From Bacteroidales bacterium (GTDB lineage Bacteria; Bacteroidota; Bacteroidia; Bacteroidales; JAOZVK01), in the NCBI GenBank assembly GCA_029938185.1, contig JAOZVK010000005.1:1-36685 (forward strand): a stretch of DNA of 36,685 nucleotides. Reading direction: 5' to 3'. The notes beneath the pieces are model-generated. The model made no database searches, was not told the origin of the DNA, and saw only the letters and a list, made by a program, of their open reading frames with translations. Positions within the stretch are counted from its first letter, which is position 1. Each line of letters begins with the position of its first letter. The position numbers and the translations under genes were made by a program. Shown one piece after another: positions 22,938 through 32,719 of the stretch.

Positions 22938-25900
22938 ATGCAAAATACCGAAAAAAATCATACAAAAAAATATAAAGTTGGAATAGATGTAGGTTCTACG
23001 ACAGCAAAAATAGCTATACTTGACAATAATAACAATTTAATTCATTATGAATATGTAAGGCATAATACAAAAATTCATGAAACGGTTAATCTTCTAATAA
23101 AAAATTCGTTAACCAAGATAGGCAATTCGAAAATTAAAATTACAATTACAGGTTCGGCAGGTATTGGTATTTCAGAAAAAACAGGAATGCCATTTATTCA
23201 AGAGGTAGTTGCATCAACAGAAGTTGTAAAAAAGAGATATTCGCAGGTGAAAACCTTAATTGATATAGGTGGTGAAGATTCAAAAATGATTCTTTTTTAT
23301 GAAAAAAAATCGCCTGATATAAGAATGAATGGAAGTTGTGCTGGTGGAACAGGTGCTTTTATCGACCAAATAGCATCATTAATGAATATACCCATTATTG
23401 AATTTAATGAACTTGCAAAAAACTATTCTCAGATATATCCAATTGCTTCAAGATGTGGTGTTTTTGCTAAAACCGATGTACAAAACCTTTTGAGTAGAAA
23501 AATAAAAAAAGAAGATATAGCTGCATCTGTTTTTCATGCAGTTGCAATACAGACTATCAATACTCTTGCTCGTGGTTTTGATATTGTACCAAAGGTAATG
23601 TTTACTGGTGGACCTTTTGCTTTTTTATCAGAACTAAGTACAACTTTTATAAGAGATTTAAAATTAGATATTAGCGATATTGTTATTCCCGAAAATCCTG
23701 CACTTCTTCCAGCTATTGGTGCTGCTTTGTCCGACAATAAATTTGATTACACAAGCTTACAAGAGCAGTATAATAATATTGAAAAAGCAAGTAATATTGT
23801 TATAAAACCCAAAAATAGACTAAAACCACTTTTTAAAAGTAAGGCAGATTTTGAAAATTGGAATAATGAAAAAATTAGAACTAAAGTTCCCAAAGTACAT
23901 ATAAAAGATTATAAATCGCAGGATTGTTATATTGGAATAGATTCGGGTTCAACTACAACAAAAATATCAGTTATAGGGACAAATAAAGAATTATTATATA
24001 ATTATTATACTAATAGTAAGGGAAATCCAATTGATTCGGTAAAAAAAGGCTTGTTTGAATTTAGTGAAATACTAAAAAAGTATAATAAAAAAATAGATGT
24101 AAAATATACAGCAGTTACAGGTTATGGCGAAGATTTAATAAAAACTGCTTTAGGAATAGACCTTGGTATTGTCGAAACGATAGCACATTTTATGGCAGCC
24201 AAACATTTTAACAAAGATGTTAGCTTTATTATGGATATTGGTGGGCAGGATATGAAAGCAATATTTGTTGAAAACGGAGTAGTAAACCGAATAGATTTGA
24301 ATGAAGCATGTTCGTCTGGTTGTGGCTCATTTGTTGAAACATTCAGTAATTCGCTTGGGCATAAAATTGGTGATTTTGCTAATTTGGCTTGTCAAGCTCA
24401 GGCTCCTGCCGATTTGGGTACAAGATGCACAGTATTTATGAATTCTAAAGTAAAACAATCATTACGCGAAAATGCTAAAACAGAAGATATTGCAGCTGGT
24501 TTATCTATTTCTGTAATTAAAAATGCTTTGTTCAAGGTATTGAAATTAAGAGATATAACTGATCTTGGCGATAATATTGTAGTACAAGGTGGTACATTTA
24601 GAAACCCATCAATACTTAAAGCTTTAGAAAACCTAACAGAAAAAAAAGTTATTTGTACTGATATTCCAGAACAAATGGGTGCATATGGTGCAGCTTTAGC
24701 AGCTATTGATGAGTATTCAAAAAATAAGTTGGAGACTAAATTTGTAGAAATAGATAAATTAGATGATATAGATAAGTACAAATCAAAGCATCTTGTATGT
24801 AAGGCATGCGAAAATCGTTGTGCTGTAACTCAATTTAAGTTCAACAATAATAATACTTATTATTCAGGAAATAAATGCGAAAAAGTATTTTACAATAAAG
24901 GATTTAAAGCTGAAAAAGGACAAAATTTGTATGATTATAAATACAAGTTATTATTTAATCGTGATGTACAAAAGAATGAAAATACAAAAATAACTATCGG
25001 AATACCCAGAGTTTTAAACTTTTATGAAAATTATCCTTTTTGGAATAAACTACTAACCGAGAGTGGATTTAAAATTGAATTATCCTCAACATCAACAATG
25101 AAGTTATATGAAATAGGCTTAGGTACAGTAATGTCCGATAGTATTTGCTTTCCTGCAAAATTGGTACATGGTCATATAAGCGATTTGATAAACAAAAAAG
25201 TTGATAGAATTTTTTATCCAAATGTTATATTTCAGGCAAATGAATTTAACGAAGCCGAAAATCATTTCAATTGTCCGATTGTTAGTGGATATTCTGATGT
25301 TGTTAAAAGTGCAATAAACCCACAAAAAAAATATAATATTCCTGTTGATTCTCCAATTATAAGTTTTAAAGATGTAAATATGCTGAAAAAAGCATGTTAT
25401 AATTATCTAAAAAGCTTAGGAGTCAAAAAATCTGTTTTTAATAAAGCATTCGCATTGAGTTTAGATGCTCAGAAAAAGTTTAAAAATGATATGAATCAAA
25501 AAACCAAGCAGGTAATTAATAGTGCTAAAAAAAATAATGAACTATTGATTGTTTTGGCTGGTCGTCCATATCATGCAGACCCTTTGATAAATCAAAAAAC
25601 ACCCGATATTTTATCCGATTTGGGTGCGCATGTTATTCCTGATGATTCGGTACCAAGATTTGAAGAAAATGGACTTAATGATTTACAAATAATAACACAA
25701 TGGTCATATCCAAACCGAATATATAATGCAGCGCAATGGACTGCAAGTATGCCCAATAATGTTCAATTTGTTCAGTTTAACTCATTTGGTTGTGGACCCG
25801 ATGCAATAACTATTGATGAGAGTGTTGAAATATTGAAAGCAAAAGGAAAAAATCATACTTTAATAAGAATTGATGAAATAACAAGCACTGGTTCTGTGCG

Positions 25901-27236
25901 ATTGAGATTGCGCTCAATGCTCGAATCTTTACGAATTAGAGGAAACTCTTATAAACTAAAAAGTAATGCAAGAATTACTACAAGAAATTTTGAAAAAGAG
26001 GACAAACAAAAAACAATTATTGCGCCCTATTTTGCCGAAATTTATTCAGATTTGTTTCCAAGTATTTTTAAAGTAGCAGGTTACAAATATATAAATTTAC
26101 CAAAACCCGATAAAGAATCGGTACAGTATGGATTGAGGTATGCAAATAATGAAATATGTTATCCAGCTACAATTATTATTGGTGATATTATAAAAGCTTT
26201 AAAATCTGACAATTATAATTTAAACGATATAGCAGTTGGTATTTCTCAAACAGGTGGACAGTGTAGAGCATCAACTTATCTTTCGTTAATAAAAAAAGGA
26301 ATGATTGCTTCTGGTTTTAAGGATATTCCCATAGTTGCAGTTGGTACGGCAGGAAAAACAATTAACCCTCAGCCTGGTTTTGATATTGATTGGAACGATA
26401 TACTCCCCATAACATTTATGGCAATGTTGTATGGCGATTCTATTGCAAAAATGTATTATTCGATGGTAGTACGCGAAAAAAACAAAGGAGAAAGTAAAAA
26501 ACTACTTGATAAATACATTAATGAAGTAAAATATTATATCGAAAATAAAGATATTAAAGGCGTTTATAATTTGCTTGAAAAAGCTGTTATTGAGTTTAAT
26601 AGAATTGTAATTTATGACAAACATTATCCTAAAATTGGTATAGTGGGGGAAATTTTTGTTAAATATAATTCTTTTGGTAATCAATATATAGTAGAATGGT
26701 TAATTGAGCAGGGTGTAGAAGTTGTTGTACCGCCAATATTGGATTTCTTTATGCAAGAATTTGTAAATGTGGGTGTTAATAGAAAATTAAATTTAGCTAA
26801 AAACTCAACCGTAACAAAATTGTTTTTATGGTATCTTGAAAAGAAAGCTAACAGACATATAAATTCAGCCGAAAAAATATTAAAAAAATTCAAATTCTAT
26901 AATCCTCATCATAAAATCAGATATTTAGCCAAAAAAGCTGAGGAAATATTAAGTCTATCAAATCAATTTGGCGAAGGCTGGCTTATTCCTGCCGAAATAT
27001 CTATGTTTGCCGAAGAGGGAGTAAATAATGTTATTAGTGTTCAACCATTTGGCTGTATTGCAAATCATGTTATATCAAAAGGTATTGAAAAAAAAATTAA
27101 GGATTTATTCCCAAATATGAATCTTTTATTTCTTGATTTTGATGATGGTGCCAGTGAAGTTAATATTCTTAATAGACTGCATTTTATGCTTAAAAATGTG
27201 CAAGAAGAAGTTTTAAAGTCTTCGACCTATTTGTAG
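22938..27236 (+). CDS. Giant 2-hydroxyacyl-CoA-dehydratase-type activase (two ASKHA domains)
   Basis: A 1432-residue protein with two BadF/HgdC-type ATPase domains. The first starts GIDVGSTTAK at residue 15 and has DIGGEDSK and NGSCAGGTGAF. The second starts GIDSGSTTTK near 333 and has DIGGQDMKAIF. Both keep the cysteine pair that holds the bridging 4Fe-4S cluster in HgdC: Cys134/Cys173 and Cys458/Cys497, each 39 residues apart. A Cys-rich segment (CKACENRC...GNKCEK, about 620-650) follows. Next come a DUF2229-like region from about 684 (IGIPRVLNFYENYPFW) and an HgdB-like C-terminal part (PKIGIVGEIFVKYNSFGNQY). Such proteins couple ATP hydrolysis to low-potential electron transfer; the real acceptor is unknown. 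No dehydratase subunits are adjacent. The final residues (LKSSTYL) are encoded by a repeat. Confidence 0.9.
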   Translation: MQNTEKNHTKKYKVGIDVGSTTAKIAILDNNNNLIHYEYVRHNTKIHETVNLLIKNSLTKIGNSKIKITITGSAGIGISEKTGMPFIQEVVASTEVVKKRYSQVKTLIDIGGEDSKMILFYEKKSPDIRMNGSCAGGTGAFIDQIASLMNIPIIEFNELAKNYSQIYPIASRCGVFAKTDVQNLLSRKIKKEDIAASVFHAVAIQTINTLARGFDIVPKVMFTGGPFAFLSELSTTFIRDLKLDISDIVIPENPALLPAIGAALSDNKFDYTSLQEQYNNIEKASNIVIKPKNRLKPLFKSKADFENWNNEKIRTKVPKVHIKDYKSQDCYIGIDSGSTTTKISVIGTNKELLYNYYTNSKGNPIDSVKKGLFEFSEILKKYNKKIDVKYTAVTGYGEDLIKTALGIDLGIVETIAHFMAAKHFNKDVSFIMDIGGQDMKAIFVENGVVNRIDLNEACSSGCGSFVETFSNSLGHKIGDFANLACQAQAPADLGTRCTVFMNSKVKQSLRENAKTEDIAAGLSISVIKNALFKVLKLRDITDLGDNIVVQGGTFRNPSILKALENLTEKKVICTDIPEQMGAYGAALAAIDEYSKNKLETKFVEIDKLDDIDKYKSKHLVCKACENRCAVTQFKFNNNNTYYSGNKCEKVFYNKGFKAEKGQNLYDYKYKLLFNRDVQKNENTKITIGIPRVLNFYENYPFWNKLLTESGFKIELSSTSTMKLYEIGLGTVMSDSICFPAKLVHGHISDLINKKVDRIFYPNVIFQANEFNEAENHFNCPIVSGYSDVVKSAINPQKKYNIPVDSPIISFKDVNMLKKACYNYLKSLGVKKSVFNKAFALSLDAQKKFKNDMNQKTKQVINSAKKNNELLIVLAGRPYHADPLINQKTPDILSDLGAHVIPDDSVPRFEENGLNDLQIITQWSYPNRIYNAAQWTASMPNNVQFVQFNSFGCGPDAITIDESVEILKAKGKNHTLIRIDEITSTGSVRLRLRSMLESLRIRGNSYKLKSNARITTRNFEKEDKQKTIIAPYFAEIYSDLFPSIFKVAGYKYINLPKPDKESVQYGLRYANNEICYPATIIIGDIIKALKSDNYNLNDIAVGISQTGGQCRASTYLSLIKKGMIASGFKDIPIVAVGTAGKTINPQPGFDIDWNDILPITFMAMLYGDSIAKMYYSMVVREKNKGESKKLLDKYINEVKYYIENKDIKGVYNLLEKAVIEFNRIVIYDKHYPKIGIVGEIFVKYNSFGNQYIVEWLIEQGVEVVVPPILDFFMQEFVNVGVNRKLNLAKNSTVTKLFLWYLEKKANRHINSAEKILKKFKFYNPHHKIRYLAKKAEEILSLSNQFGEGWLIPAEISMFAEEGVNNVISVQPFGCIANHVISKGIEKKIKDLFPNMNLLFLDFDDGASEVNILNRLHFMLKNVQEEVLKSSTYL

Positions 27237-27318
27237 TTGCTTATGCATTAGTCAAAAGATGACTTAATCAGAAAGTTATGAATAAGTAAATGTCGAAAAA
27301 CTTTTGTAACAGTACTTT

Positions 27319-27474
27319 GGAATAGGTATTAAATAAATGTCCGTTTTGATAGATTAGTTTGTTATTTTACAACTTACAAAAAGTCGCAAATAGTGAACTA
27401 TTTAAGACTTTTTTTAAGGTAGTAAAATGACAAAATAATGACACAAAATAGGGCAGTTATTTGATACCTGTTCC
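27319..27474. repeat. Nested 156-bp palindromic insertion
   Basis: The arms GGAATAGGTATTAAATAA and TTATTTGATACCTGTTCC are inverted partners, and pairing continues inward (GTTATTTTAC/GTAGTAAAATGAC) almost to the centre. The whole could fold as one long hairpin. It interrupts a conserved segment of the surrounding element, which suggests transposition of a small non-autonomous unit. Confidence 0.75.
27378..27415 (+). terminator. Hairpin with T-run at the centre of the palindrome
   Basis: AAAAAGTC and AAATAG pair with CTATTT and GACTTTTT around a 4-nt loop, followed by more T. It could terminate transcription from the activase gene, about 140 nt after its stop. Being palindromic with A- and T-runs, it could work in both directions. 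Confidence 0.5.
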
Positions 27475-27533
27475 TTAGTTCGTCCTATCGGACTTTGATT
27501 ACACAGATAAAATATTATTATTATAATAAAAAC

Positions 27534-28607
27534 ATGAAAATTTATATAAATTTATTTTTACTATTAACAATATTAATATTTAGTAATATAAATACAAATG
27601 CCCAAATTGTAAGCTACAGTAATGAATATCTGAAAATTGGAGTTGGGGCAAAACAAATAGGTATGGCTGGCAGCAGTGTTGCATCTACTAACAATTCAGA
27701 GTCAGTATATTGGAATCCGGCAGGATTAAACTATATGAGCAAAAAATATGATGTATCTTTAATGCATTCTGAATATTTTGCTGGTATTGCAAAATATGAT
27801 AATGTAAATTTTGCTTATAAACATACAGATTCAGTTGCATTTGGAATTTCATTTTTAAGATTTGGTGTCGATGATATTCAAAATACTTTAGAACTTATTG
27901 ACGAAAACGGAAATATTGATTATAGTAGAATCAAATCATTTTCGGTTGCTGATTATGCTTTATTATTATCATATTCAAGAAAAACAAAAATAAAAGGATT
28001 GAGTTATGGAATAAATATGAAAATTATTTACAGACATCAAGGAGAATTTGCAAACGCCTATGGTTTTGGTTTAGATTTGGGAGTTTTGTACAGTAAAAAA
28101 AAGTTGAAAATTGCAGCAATGATACGTGATATTAGTACAACTTTCAATGCTTGGGTTTTTAATAAAGAAATTCTAAAAAGTACGTTTAGCATAACTAATA
28201 ATGAACTGCCCAACAATTCTTTAGAAATCACTCTCCCCTCAGTTGTTTTAGGAATAGCATATGATTTTAATATATACAAAAAAATAAGCGTAAATGCAGA
28301 AATTGATGCTGATATAACTTTCGATGGAAGACGAAATGTATTAATAAGCAAAGAACCTGTAAGTTCAAATCTAAGTTTAGGTTTAGAATTTAATTATAAT
28401 AATTTGATATTCGTAAGAACAGGAGTTACAAATTTTCAAAGAATTAGTGATTTTGATAAATCAGAAAAAATAATATTTCAACCAAATATTGGAATAGGTG
28501 TAAAACTATTTAATTTTTCGATAGATTATGCTTTAAGTAACTTAGGAAAACAATCAACAGTTTTTTATTCAAATATTTTTTCCATCAGATATAGTTTTGA
28601 TATATAA
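27534..28607 (+). CDS. PorV/PorQ-like outer-membrane beta-barrel protein
   Basis: About 357 residues from the ATG at 27534. That start gives a clean signal peptide (MKIYINLFLLLTILIFSN, ending NTNAQ); an in-frame ATG 13 codons earlier would spoil it. The mature N-terminus has EYLKIGVGAKQIGMAGSSVA then SVYWNPAGLNYM, the hallmark of the PorV/PorQ/UPF0164 family and related FadL-fold barrels. Alternating strands run to a terminal aromatic-containing strand (FSIRYSFDI). PorV shuttles type IX secretion cargo; PorQ helps attach it. The family is broad, and no other por or gld genes are present, so a specific role in type IX secretion is only inferred. Confidence 0.8.
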   Translation: MKIYINLFLLLTILIFSNINTNAQIVSYSNEYLKIGVGAKQIGMAGSSVASTNNSESVYWNPAGLNYMSKKYDVSLMHSEYFAGIAKYDNVNFAYKHTDSVAFGISFLRFGVDDIQNTLELIDENGNIDYSRIKSFSVADYALLLSYSRKTKIKGLSYGINMKIIYRHQGEFANAYGFGLDLGVLYSKKKLKIAAMIRDISTTFNAWVFNKEILKSTFSITNNELPNNSLEITLPSVVLGIAYDFNIYKKISVNAEIDADITFDGRRNVLISKEPVSSNLSLGLEFNYNNLIFVRTGVTNFQRISDFDKSEKIIFQPNIGIGVKLFNFSIDYALSNLGKQSTVFYSNIFSIRYSFDI

Positions 28608-28610
28608 GGA

Positions 28611-28645
28611 AATTATGAATTATGAATTACGAATTATGAATTGGT
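28611..28645 (+). repeat. Short tandem repeat of AATTATG
   Basis: Four units of AATTATG (one with AATTACG) and a partial fifth start 3 bp after the stop of the PorV-like gene. Confidence 0.7.
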
Positions 28646-28738
28646 TTACACTATATATAAGTATCTTACAAAAAACAAATTGGAAAGTTATTTTTTAACG
28701 ATTTCTTAACATGTTTTAAATATCCAGTCAATCGTGTT

Positions 28739-28780
28739 AATCCTGTCAAATTATTACATTTATAAACTTAATCAATTTAT
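28739..28780 (+). repeat. 42-bp repeat, copy 2; inverted GTGTCG-type copy follows
   Basis: AATCCTGTCAAATTATTACA and the next 22 bases match 9747-9788 with one visible change. Directly after it, 28794-28826 reads TAGGTCATTGTATAAAAAAC then GACACTT, an inverted copy of the GTGTCGTTTTTATAT repeat. Confidence 0.6.
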
Positions 28781-28872
28781 GACTTGTTTCAGTAGGTCAT
28801 TGTATAAAAAACGACACTTATATTATTTATATTTTACTATTTATTAAGCAAAATCAAAATTATTAATTATCT

Positions 28873-30651
28873 ATGACAATAAATAAAAAAATTTCAGATT
28901 TAAGGGATTTAATGAAAAAAAATAAAATAGATGCATATATAATCCCTAGCACCGATGCACATCAAAGCGAGTATATAGCAGAACATTGGATGGCTCGTTA
29001 TTGGATTTCAGGTTTTTTAGGTTCGGCTGGTGTAGTTGTTGTTACACAGGGCTTTGCTGGCTTGTGGACAGATTCACGATATTTTATTCAAGCCGAAAAC
29101 GAACTAAAAGATTCTGAAATTGAGCTTGTAAAACTTAATGTTCCTCATACACCCGAATATATTGAGTGGATTTCTTATAAACTAAAAAAAGATAACACTG
29201 TTGGTTTTTCGCAAGATGTTTTTTCGGTATCAGCATACAGGCAAATGGTAAGTGCATTTGATGATAAAGGAATACATATAAATAGCAATATAGACTTAAT
29301 CAATGAAATATGGAAAAACAGACCACAAATTCCCATAAATAAAATATTAATCCATGATATTAAATTTGCGGGAAAAACTGTTGATGATAAAGTTTTAGAA
29401 GTAAGAAAAATCATGAAAAAAAGAGATTTTGATTATCACATAATTTCTTCATTAGATGATATTGCATGGTTATATAATATTAGAGGAAACGATATAGATT
29501 ATAATCCTCTTGCAATAGCATTTGCAATAATATCACAAAATAACAACTACCTTTTCATAGATGAACAAAAAATTGATAATAAAGCAAAAGAGTTTTTTAA
29601 AAACAATAGTATTACAGTTTATCCATATGAGAATATAACAGAATTTATAAAAAATATAGAAAACTCGAAAACAGTTTTATTATCGCCCGAAAAAACAAAT
29701 GTCTCTATTTATAAATCAATACCAAAACATTGTAAAATAATAGAAAGTACTAATATTGTAACACAGCTAAAAGCCAGCAAAAACAAAATAGAAATTAAGA
29801 ATATTAAAGAAACGATGGTGAAAGATGGTGTTGCTTTAGTTAAATTCTATATATGGTTGGAAAACAATATTGGAAAAATCAAAATAACTGAATATTCAAT
29901 CGCTGAGAAACTAAAGGAATATAGAGCTGAACAAGAGGGTTTTGTGGGCGAAAGTTTTCCATCAATTGTTGGCTACAACGAAAATGGAGCAATAATACAC
30001 TATTCGGCAAACAAAGAATCGGCAAAAGAGATAAAAGCCGAAGGCATATTATTGATTGATTCGGGAGGTCAATATTTGGGAGGCACAACAGATATAACAA
30101 GAACAATAGCTTTGGGAGAAGCAACGGAAAAACAAAAGCGTGATTTTACATTGGTGCTAAAAGGAAATATAAATCTTTCGCAAGCAAAATTTCCAAGTGG
30201 AACAAATGGATACCAATTGGATATTCTGGCAAGAAAAGCTTTGTGGGACGCAGGAATGAATTATGGACATGGTACTGGTCACGGAGTGGGATATTTTTTG
30301 AATGTACACGAAGGTCCTCAAAATATTGGAATCAGACCAGTAAACCAATCTATAATGGCAGGTATGGTAAGTTCAAACGAACCTGGATTATATAGAGAAA
30401 ATCAATATGGTATTAGGATTGAAAACCTTATTTTGGCAAAGCAATCACATGAAACCGAATTTGGAATTTTTTTAGAATTTGAAACTCTTACTCTATTTCC
30501 AATAGATATAAACTTGATTGATAAAAGTATTTTGACAAAAAAAGAAATAAAATGGATAAATAATTATCATAAAAAAGTTTATGATAATTTGAAAACTCAA
30601 CTTGATAGCGAAGAACAAAAGTGGCTGAAAAACAGGATTGTATCTCTATAA
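28873..30651 (+). CDS. Xaa-Pro aminopeptidase (M24B, aminopeptidase P)
   Basis: A 592-residue cytosolic metallopeptidase that removes an N-terminal residue preceding proline. Two creatinase-like N-terminal domains come first (MKKNKIDAYIIPSTDAHQSE, then LWTDSRYFIQAE). The C-terminal pita-bread domain has all five metal ligands: Asp396 (LLIDSGGQY), Asp407 (GTTDITRT), His470 (GTGHGVGYFLNVHEGP), Glu503 (SSNEPGLY) and Glu517 (RIENL). Its length fits the three-domain type, similar to eukaryotic APP1, rather than the shorter E. coli PepP. No signal peptide is seen. It is a single gene between repeat-bearing spacers. Confidence 0.94.
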   Translation: MTINKKISDLRDLMKKNKIDAYIIPSTDAHQSEYIAEHWMARYWISGFLGSAGVVVVTQGFAGLWTDSRYFIQAENELKDSEIELVKLNVPHTPEYIEWISYKLKKDNTVGFSQDVFSVSAYRQMVSAFDDKGIHINSNIDLINEIWKNRPQIPINKILIHDIKFAGKTVDDKVLEVRKIMKKRDFDYHIISSLDDIAWLYNIRGNDIDYNPLAIAFAIISQNNNYLFIDEQKIDNKAKEFFKNNSITVYPYENITEFIKNIENSKTVLLSPEKTNVSIYKSIPKHCKIIESTNIVTQLKASKNKIEIKNIKETMVKDGVALVKFYIWLENNIGKIKITEYSIAEKLKEYRAEQEGFVGESFPSIVGYNENGAIIHYSANKESAKEIKAEGILLIDSGGQYLGGTTDITRTIALGEATEKQKRDFTLVLKGNINLSQAKFPSGTNGYQLDILARKALWDAGMNYGHGTGHGVGYFLNVHEGPQNIGIRPVNQSIMAGMVSSNEPGLYRENQYGIRIENLILAKQSHETEFGIFLEFETLTLFPIDINLIDKSILTKKEIKWINNYHKKVYDNLKTQLDSEEQKWLKNRIVSL

Positions 30652-30761
30652 TACAATATGTGTTTTTTAACATAACAATAAATACTAATATATAAATTAA
30701 TGATAATAATCATATTTTTTTTTGTAGATTATTAAATTATATATACTTTTAAAGTGAAAAA

Positions 30762-30796
30762 TTAAGGTATTCGACCTGTTTAGCATTACTTACACA
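30762..30796 (+). repeat. GGTCTTCGACC-family end, variant
   Basis: TTAAGGTATTCGACCTGTTT then AGCATTACTTACACA. It is a single end without a partner, about 100 bp upstream of the first acyl-CoA synthetase gene. Confidence 0.6.
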
Positions 30797-30900
30797 CTTT
30801 TGCAAACTAATGTCATATAGTTAATTGTATAGAAGTAAATACCAAGAAATTTTTGTAAAACTACTTAGTTAATAATTTCAAATCAAAATTTATAGGAAAT

Positions 30901-32679
30901 ATGGAAGTAAAAAGGATTTTTGACATACTTGACAATTTAAATGAAAAATATCCAGACAAAGCAGATGCGCTTGCTTGTAAAAAAGATGGTGCCTGGATAA
31001 AACATAGTACTAAAGAATATCATCAATTTGCAAACTATGTAAGTTATGGTCTTTTAAAATTAGGATTTAATAGAGGTGATAAAATTGCCACAGTATCAAA
31101 TAACAGACCAGAATGGAATTTTGCAGACATGGGGATGTTACAAGTTGGAGTTGTTCACGTTCCAATATATCCTACTATAAGCGATAAGGAATATCGCCAT
31201 ATACTTAAACACTCAGACGCAAAGATACTCCTAGTATCAAACGAAGATTTATACAAAAGATTAAGTATAATAGTTGATGAAATTGAATCAATAAAAGAAA
31301 TCTATACTTTTGACCAAATTGAAGGTGCAAAAAACTTTAATGAAATAATTGAACTTGGCAAAAAATCCGAAGATTATAATCTAAGGGGTACACTTGTTAA
31401 TAGAAAAGCCGAAATTTCAGAAGATGATTTAGCTACAATTATATATACATCAGGAACAACTGGACTACCAAAAGGAGTAATGCTTTCGCATAAAACTTTT
31501 ACTTTTCAGGCAAAAAAAATAGCAAAATTAGTTCCAATTAACAATAAACATAGAATGATAAGCTTTTTGCCATTGTGCCATGTACTTGAGCGTGTTGGTG
31601 GTTATGCATTCCAATATATTGGTACAAGTATATATTATGCCGAAGGTATTGAAAAGGTTGCCGAAAATATAAAAGAAATTCAACCTCATGGATTTATTAC
31701 TGTACCTCGTTTGTTAGAAAAAGTTTATGACAAAATAGTTGCAAAAGGAAAAGAACTTGAAGGTAAGAAAAAAGATTTATTTTTCTGGGCTTTAAACTTA
31801 GGTGAAGAATACGAATTTTCAGGAAAAGGATTTGCTTATTATGCAAAACTAAAAGCTGCCAATCTTCTTATATTTAGCAAATGGAGAGAAGCATTAGGCG
31901 GAAATATAAAAATGATTATTTCGGGTGGTGCTGCACTTCAACCTCGTTTGGCAAGAGTATTTCATGCTGCCCAAATTCCAGTATATGAGGGTTATGGCTT
32001 ATCCGAAACTGCACCTGTAATTGCTGTAAATAGACCTGGTGGAACTATGTTTGGAACCGTAGGTCCTGTATTAAGTAGCGAGCAAGATGTGAAAATTGCC
32101 GAAGATGGCGAAATTCTTTTCAAAGGACCTAATTTAATGCAAGGTTACCTAAAAGACGAAGAGAAAACAAAAGAAGCTATTGATACTGATGGTTGGTTTC
32201 ATACGGGTGATATAGGTACTTTTGTTGATGGTAGATATTTGAAAATTACTGACAGAAAGAAAGAAATGTTTAAACTTTCGACAGGTAAATATGTTGCTCC
32301 AGGAGCTGTTGAAAATGTTCTTAAAGAATCATTTTTTATTGAACAACTTATGATTGTTGGCGAAAATGAAAAATTTGCAGGTGCATTAGTTTCTCCAAAT
32401 TTTGAGTTTTTGCATGACTGGTGTCACGATAAAAAAATTCATTATAGAGATAATAAAGAACTTATAGAACACCCTGAAGTAATTTCAAGATATCAAGAAG
32501 AGTTAGATGAATTTAATAAAAAACTTGGACATACCGAAAGAATAAAACGCTTTGAGTTAGTATGTGAAGAATGGACTCCAGATACAGGAGAGCTTTCGCC
32601 AACATTAAAACTGAAAAGAAGAGTTGTAAAAGAAAAATATAAAGATAAGATTAAAAAAATATATTTGATAAATAAGTAA
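30901..32679 (+). CDS. Long-chain acyl-CoA synthetase, copy 1
   Basis: A 592-residue AMP-forming ligase that activates fatty acids to acyl-CoA using ATP. Motifs: the phosphate loop YTSGTTGLPKGVMLSH (about 183-198), FLPLCHVLER, GYGLSETAPVIAVN in the adenylate site, DGWFHTGDIGTF with the ribose-binding Asp, and ITDRKKEMFKLSTGKYVAP, the hinge typical of the FAA1/FadD15 group. The N-terminus has the SNNRPEWNFADMGMLQVGVV block typical of long-chain enzymes. No signal or membrane segment is seen. A closely similar gene follows 571 bp later in the same direction. Substrate chain length is inferred from the family. Confidence 0.93.
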   Translation: MEVKRIFDILDNLNEKYPDKADALACKKDGAWIKHSTKEYHQFANYVSYGLLKLGFNRGDKIATVSNNRPEWNFADMGMLQVGVVHVPIYPTISDKEYRHILKHSDAKILLVSNEDLYKRLSIIVDEIESIKEIYTFDQIEGAKNFNEIIELGKKSEDYNLRGTLVNRKAEISEDDLATIIYTSGTTGLPKGVMLSHKTFTFQAKKIAKLVPINNKHRMISFLPLCHVLERVGGYAFQYIGTSIYYAEGIEKVAENIKEIQPHGFITVPRLLEKVYDKIVAKGKELEGKKKDLFFWALNLGEEYEFSGKGFAYYAKLKAANLLIFSKWREALGGNIKMIISGGAALQPRLARVFHAAQIPVYEGYGLSETAPVIAVNRPGGTMFGTVGPVLSSEQDVKIAEDGEILFKGPNLMQGYLKDEEKTKEAIDTDGWFHTGDIGTFVDGRYLKITDRKKEMFKLSTGKYVAPGAVENVLKESFFIEQLMIVGENEKFAGALVSPNFEFLHDWCHDKKIHYRDNKELIEHPEVISRYQEELDEFNKKLGHTERIKRFELVCEEWTPDTGELSPTLKLKRRVVKEKYKDKIKKIYLINK

Positions 32680-32719
32680 GTATTAAGACATAAATTTCTA
32701 AAGTAAAAATACGGATATT

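Larger units (their letters stand above)
27213..27506. repeat. GGTCTTCGACC-family element interrupted by a 156-bp palindrome (filled site)
   Basis: The arm begins inside the activase gene (TTAAAGTCTTCGACCTATTT) and runs through TTAGTCAAAAGATGACTTAA and GTAAATGTCGAAAAACTT to GTAACAGTACT. The palindrome follows, and then TTAGTTCGTCCTATCGGACT. Read on the minus strand, the sequences on either side of the palindrome join exactly as the centre of the reference element (GGACGAACTTA/AGTACTGTTAC). The opposite outer arm is missing. Confidence 0.75.

Noticed and set aside
27495-27533. Upstream ATG (27495) as the start of the PorV-like gene
   Set aside because: It adds Tyr/Asn-rich residues before a perfect signal peptide and begins in repeat-derived sequence.
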